The position numbers and the translations under genes were made by a program. From NCBI GenBank assembly GCA_965247175.1, contig OZ252006.1, positions 2,108,001 through 2,172,000 of the forward strand: a stretch of 64,000 nt of DNA. Direction: 5' to 3'. Source of the DNA: JANQMX01 sp965247175 (lineage in GTDB: Bacteria; Pseudomonadota; Alphaproteobacteria; Kiloniellales; DSM-21159). The notes below the pieces were generated by a model. The model saw only the letters and a list, made by a program, of their open reading frames with translations. It did no database searches and had not been told where the DNA came from. This document shows, in pieces, positions 61,904 through 64,000 of this stretch (positions within the stretch are counted from its first letter, which is position 1; every line of letters begins with the position of its first letter).

Positions 61904-61989
61904 CTGCGGTGCAGTGCAGCATGGGGTTGCTTTCGTGCGCGCAACAAGAGAAAGTTCGTGCAAGCGCAAAGGCGTGACCCTTGCGTGAC
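61904..61989 (+). promoter_or_regulatory. Regulatory region of the polyamine-type transporter
   Basis: CTGC-GGT-GCAG at 61904-61914 matches the PhaR-type pattern, and GCGTGAC repeats at 61972-61978 and 61983-61989, 11 bp apart, directly upstream of a possible -10 (TAAGAT, 61991-61996). Direct repeats one helical turn apart resemble response-regulator sites. All assignments are tentative. Confidence 0.35.
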
Positions 61990-62053
61990 ATAAGATAACG
62001 GCCAAGCAAACAAACAACAGGCCGTCCGGCAGACAGGGAAGGCGAAGGAGGGC

Positions 62054-63148
62054 ATGACGGGGCAGAACGACCATCTCGTTCGTTTCCGTGAGGTTCAAAA
62101 AAGTTACGACGGGGAAACTCTCGTCGTTAAGAACCTCAATCTCGACATCTCACGCGGCGAGTTCTTGACGCTGCTGGGGCCTTCAGGCTCCGGCAAAACG
62201 ACGTGTCTGATGATGCTGGCCGGCTTTGAGTCGGCGACCCACGGAACGATCTACCTCGGCGATCATCCGATCAACAACGTGCCGCCGCACAAGCGCGGCA
62301 TCGGCATGGTATTCCAGAACTACGCGCTCTTCCCGCACATGACGGTCGGTGAGAATCTCTCCTTCCCTTTGGAAGTGCGGAACATCAGCAAGGCCGACGT
62401 TCAGAAGAAGGTGGAACGCGCGCTGGAGATGGTGCAGCTCAGCGGCTATCAGCACCGCCGTCCCAGCCAGCTCTCCGGCGGCCAGCAGCAGCGCGTCGCG
62501 TTGGCCCGCGCCCTGGTGTTCGAGCCGACCCTTGTCCTGATGGACGAGCCGCTGGGCGCGCTCGACAAGCAGCTGCGCGAGCATATGCAGTACGAGATCA
62601 AGCATATCCACGAAAACCTGGGCGTGACGGTGGTCTACGTGACCCACGACCAGAGCGAGGCGCTGACCATGTCGAACCGCATTGCGGTGTTCAACGACGG
62701 GGTCATTCAGCAGCTCGACCCGCCGGCCGACCTCTACGAGAAGCCCGAGAACGCCTTCGTCGCCCAGTTCATCGGCGAGAATAACCGCCTGAGGGGCCAT
62801 GTGCGGGACATGAACGGCGCAAGCTGCCGAGTCGAGCTCGACAACGGCCAAGGCGAGGTCCGGGCCCTGGCGGTCAATGTGACCGGCAGCGGGGCGCCGA
62901 CGACACTCTCGCTGCGCCCGGAACGGGTCGCAATCGACCCGGTCCCCGGCAGTCTGCCCAACCATTTCGAGGCCCGGGTGGAGGAATTGATCTACCTGGG
63001 TGACCACATCCGCACGCGGGTGAACGTGTGCGGGACGGATCAGTTCATCGTGAAGGTCCCGAACGCCCATGGACACGCCAGCCTCAAGGAAGGCTCGACC
63101 GTGACCGTGGGTTGGGAGATCGATGACTGCAGGGCGTTGGATGCGTGA
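62054..63148 (+). CDS. Polyamine-type ABC transporter ATPase
   Basis: The 364-residue ATPase has Walker A GPSGSGKTT, signature LSGGQQQR, Walker B LVLMDEPLGALD and a C-terminal TOBE-type domain (about 285-360), as in PotA. MVFQNYALFPHMTVGENLSF is a typical Q-loop segment. It follows the aminotransferase and precedes a matching binding protein. Polyamine is the likely substrate class but not proven. Confidence 0.91.
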   Translation: MTGQNDHLVRFREVQKSYDGETLVVKNLNLDISRGEFLTLLGPSGSGKTTCLMMLAGFESATHGTIYLGDHPINNVPPHKRGIGMVFQNYALFPHMTVGENLSFPLEVRNISKADVQKKVERALEMVQLSGYQHRRPSQLSGGQQQRVALARALVFEPTLVLMDEPLGALDKQLREHMQYEIKHIHENLGVTVVYVTHDQSEALTMSNRIAVFNDGVIQQLDPPADLYEKPENAFVAQFIGENNRLRGHVRDMNGASCRVELDNGQGEVRALAVNVTGSGAPTTLSLRPERVAIDPVPGSLPNHFEARVEELIYLGDHIRTRVNVCGTDQFIVKVPNAHGHASLKEGSTVTVGWEIDDCRALDA

Positions 63149-63234
63149 TGTGTCTGCGCCTCGCGGCTCGAATGGCCGCATATGTGCAAAGTCGCCGGCA
63201 GCGACCGGCAGTAAACAGGGAGTATGACCAAGCT

Positions 63235-64000
63235 ATGAAACGATTTCTGATCGCAGGCGTGTCCGCCGCCGCTCTCGGCCTTTGGGCCGGGGCCGCAACG
63301 GCCGCCGACCAGTTGACCGTCGTCTCCTGGGGCGGCGCCTACACCATGAGTCAGGTGAAGGCCTATCACGAGCCCTACGAAGCCAAGAAGGGCATCGATA
63401 TCCTCTCCGAGAACTACAACGGCGGTCTGGCCGAGATTAAGGCCCAGGTGGAAGCCGGCAACGTGACCTGGGATCTGGTCGATATGGAGCTGGCCGACAT
63501 CGTGCGTGGTTGTGACGAGGGGCTGCTCGAAGAGCTCGACCTCTCCGCGCTGCCGCCGGCACCGGACGGCACGCCGGCCGAGCAGGACTTCATTGCCGGC
63601 ACGCTGCACGACTGCGGCGTGGCGACCATCCTCTGGTCGACGATCTATGCTTATGACTCGAGCAAGATCACCGGCGATCAGCCGCAGACCATCGCGGACT
63701 TCTTCGACACCGAGAAGTTCCCGGGCAAGCGCGGCATGCGCAAGACGCCGAAGGTGAACCTGGAGTTCGCCCTGATGGCCGATGGCGTACCGGCCGATCA
63801 GGTCTATGAGGTCCTTTCGACGCCGGAAGGCGTGGACCGGGCCTTCGCGAAGCTCGACACCATCAAGGACGACGTCGTCTGGTGGGAAGCTGGCGCCCAA
63901 CCGCCACAGCTGCTGGCGGACGGTGAGGTCGCCCTGACCACGGCCTACAACGGACGGATCTTCAATGCTGCCGCGTCCGAAGGGAAGCCCTTCGAGATCG
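63235..64000 (+). CDS. Polyamine-type ABC substrate-binding protein, cut by window edge
   Basis: The first 255 codons encode a periplasmic binding protein: signal peptide MKRFLIAGVSAAALGLWAGA (cleavage after ATAA), then QLTVVSWGGAYTMSQVKAYH and NYNGGLAEIKAQVEAG, typical of PotD-like spermidine/putrescine binding proteins. The start is ATG 63235, which overlaps the stop of a four-codon mini-ORF at 63224. The rest of the gene and permeases lie outside. Confidence 0.9.
   Translation, partial: MKRFLIAGVSAAALGLWAGAATAADQLTVVSWGGAYTMSQVKAYHEPYEAKKGIDILSENYNGGLAEIKAQVEAGNVTWDLVDMELADIVRGCDEGLLEELDLSALPPAPDGTPAEQDFIAGTLHDCGVATILWSTIYAYDSSKITGDQPQTIADFFDTEKFPGKRGMRKTPKVNLEFALMADGVPADQVYEVLSTPEGVDRAFAKLDTIKDDVVWWEAGAQPPQLLADGEVALTTAYNGRIFNAAASEGKPFEI

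Overview
The window is GC-rich chromosomal DNA with a strong preference for G or C at third codon positions. The gene set points to an alphaproteobacterium: MipZ followed by a DnaJ-like gene, an ATP12-type F1 assembly chaperone, glnE followed by bcp, CIRCE-controlled groESL, TRAP and peptide ABC transporters, and FNR/FixK-type boxes. A Rhodospirillales/Kiloniellaceae-like marine or soil bacterium is my best guess; that is inference, since no rRNA or other marker fixes the species. I see no phage, insertion sequence, CRISPR array, rRNA or tRNA.

Layout. 1-1.3 kb: groES and the 5' part of groEL, with CIRCE operator and promoter. 1.5-7.2 kb: a Flp/Tad pilus-associated island, with two TadE-type pseudopilins (one carrying EF-hand-like acidic loops), a 1.1 kb gene-poor stretch containing a perfect 27-bp inverted repeat, and two tandem TadG-type von Willebrand proteins. 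7.3-16 kb: tag, a LysE exporter, an amidohydrolase and a complete dipeptide-type ABC transporter (SBP, two permeases, two ATPases). 16-19.7 kb: a universal stress protein behind an FNR-type box, then the tightly packed crcB-rluC-HAD-ATP12 operon. 19.9-24.5 kb: a molybdopterin oxidoreductase, then mipZ, a VWA-like gene and a membrane J-domain gene. 24.5-30.5 kb: an MttB-like methyltransferase with a LysR gene, a DHA2 MFS pump and glpK. 30.6-36 kb: a PHA-depolymerase-like esterase, a small gene behind a CRP-like palindrome, and an operon (alcohol dehydrogenase, Host_attach protein, ADP-forming acyl-CoA synthetase) behind a perfect FNR box. 36-41.4 kb: a FolB-kinase-like fusion, a 44-codon small ORF, and a TRAP transporter with an isocitrate-lyase-superfamily enzyme. 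41.4-46.2 kb: cysteine and Fe-S genes (cysE, iscR, two cysteine desulfurases, ferredoxin) plus tenA. 46.4-57 kb: an alpha/beta hydrolase, anmK, tyrS, a giant AsmA/YhdP-like protein, glnE, a DUF1185 protein and bcp. 57-60 kb: a four-domain rhodanese translationally coupled to a thiol-dioxygenase-like cupin, then a DUF455 protein. 60-64 kb: a class III aminotransferase with a polyamine-type ABC transporter cut by the window end.

How the parts may work together. The two FNR-type boxes suggest an oxygen-limitation regulon covering the stress protein and a fermentative module in which acyl-CoA is converted to acid with ATP formation and NADH is reoxidised by the alcohol dehydrogenase. The most unusual items are this operon, the FolB-kinase fusion, the four-rhodanese/cupin pair, the duplicated TadG genes, the 27-bp inverted repeat, and two small ORFs. 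Most other genes are ordinary housekeeping or transport genes. I did not find a clear-cut new defence or mobile system.
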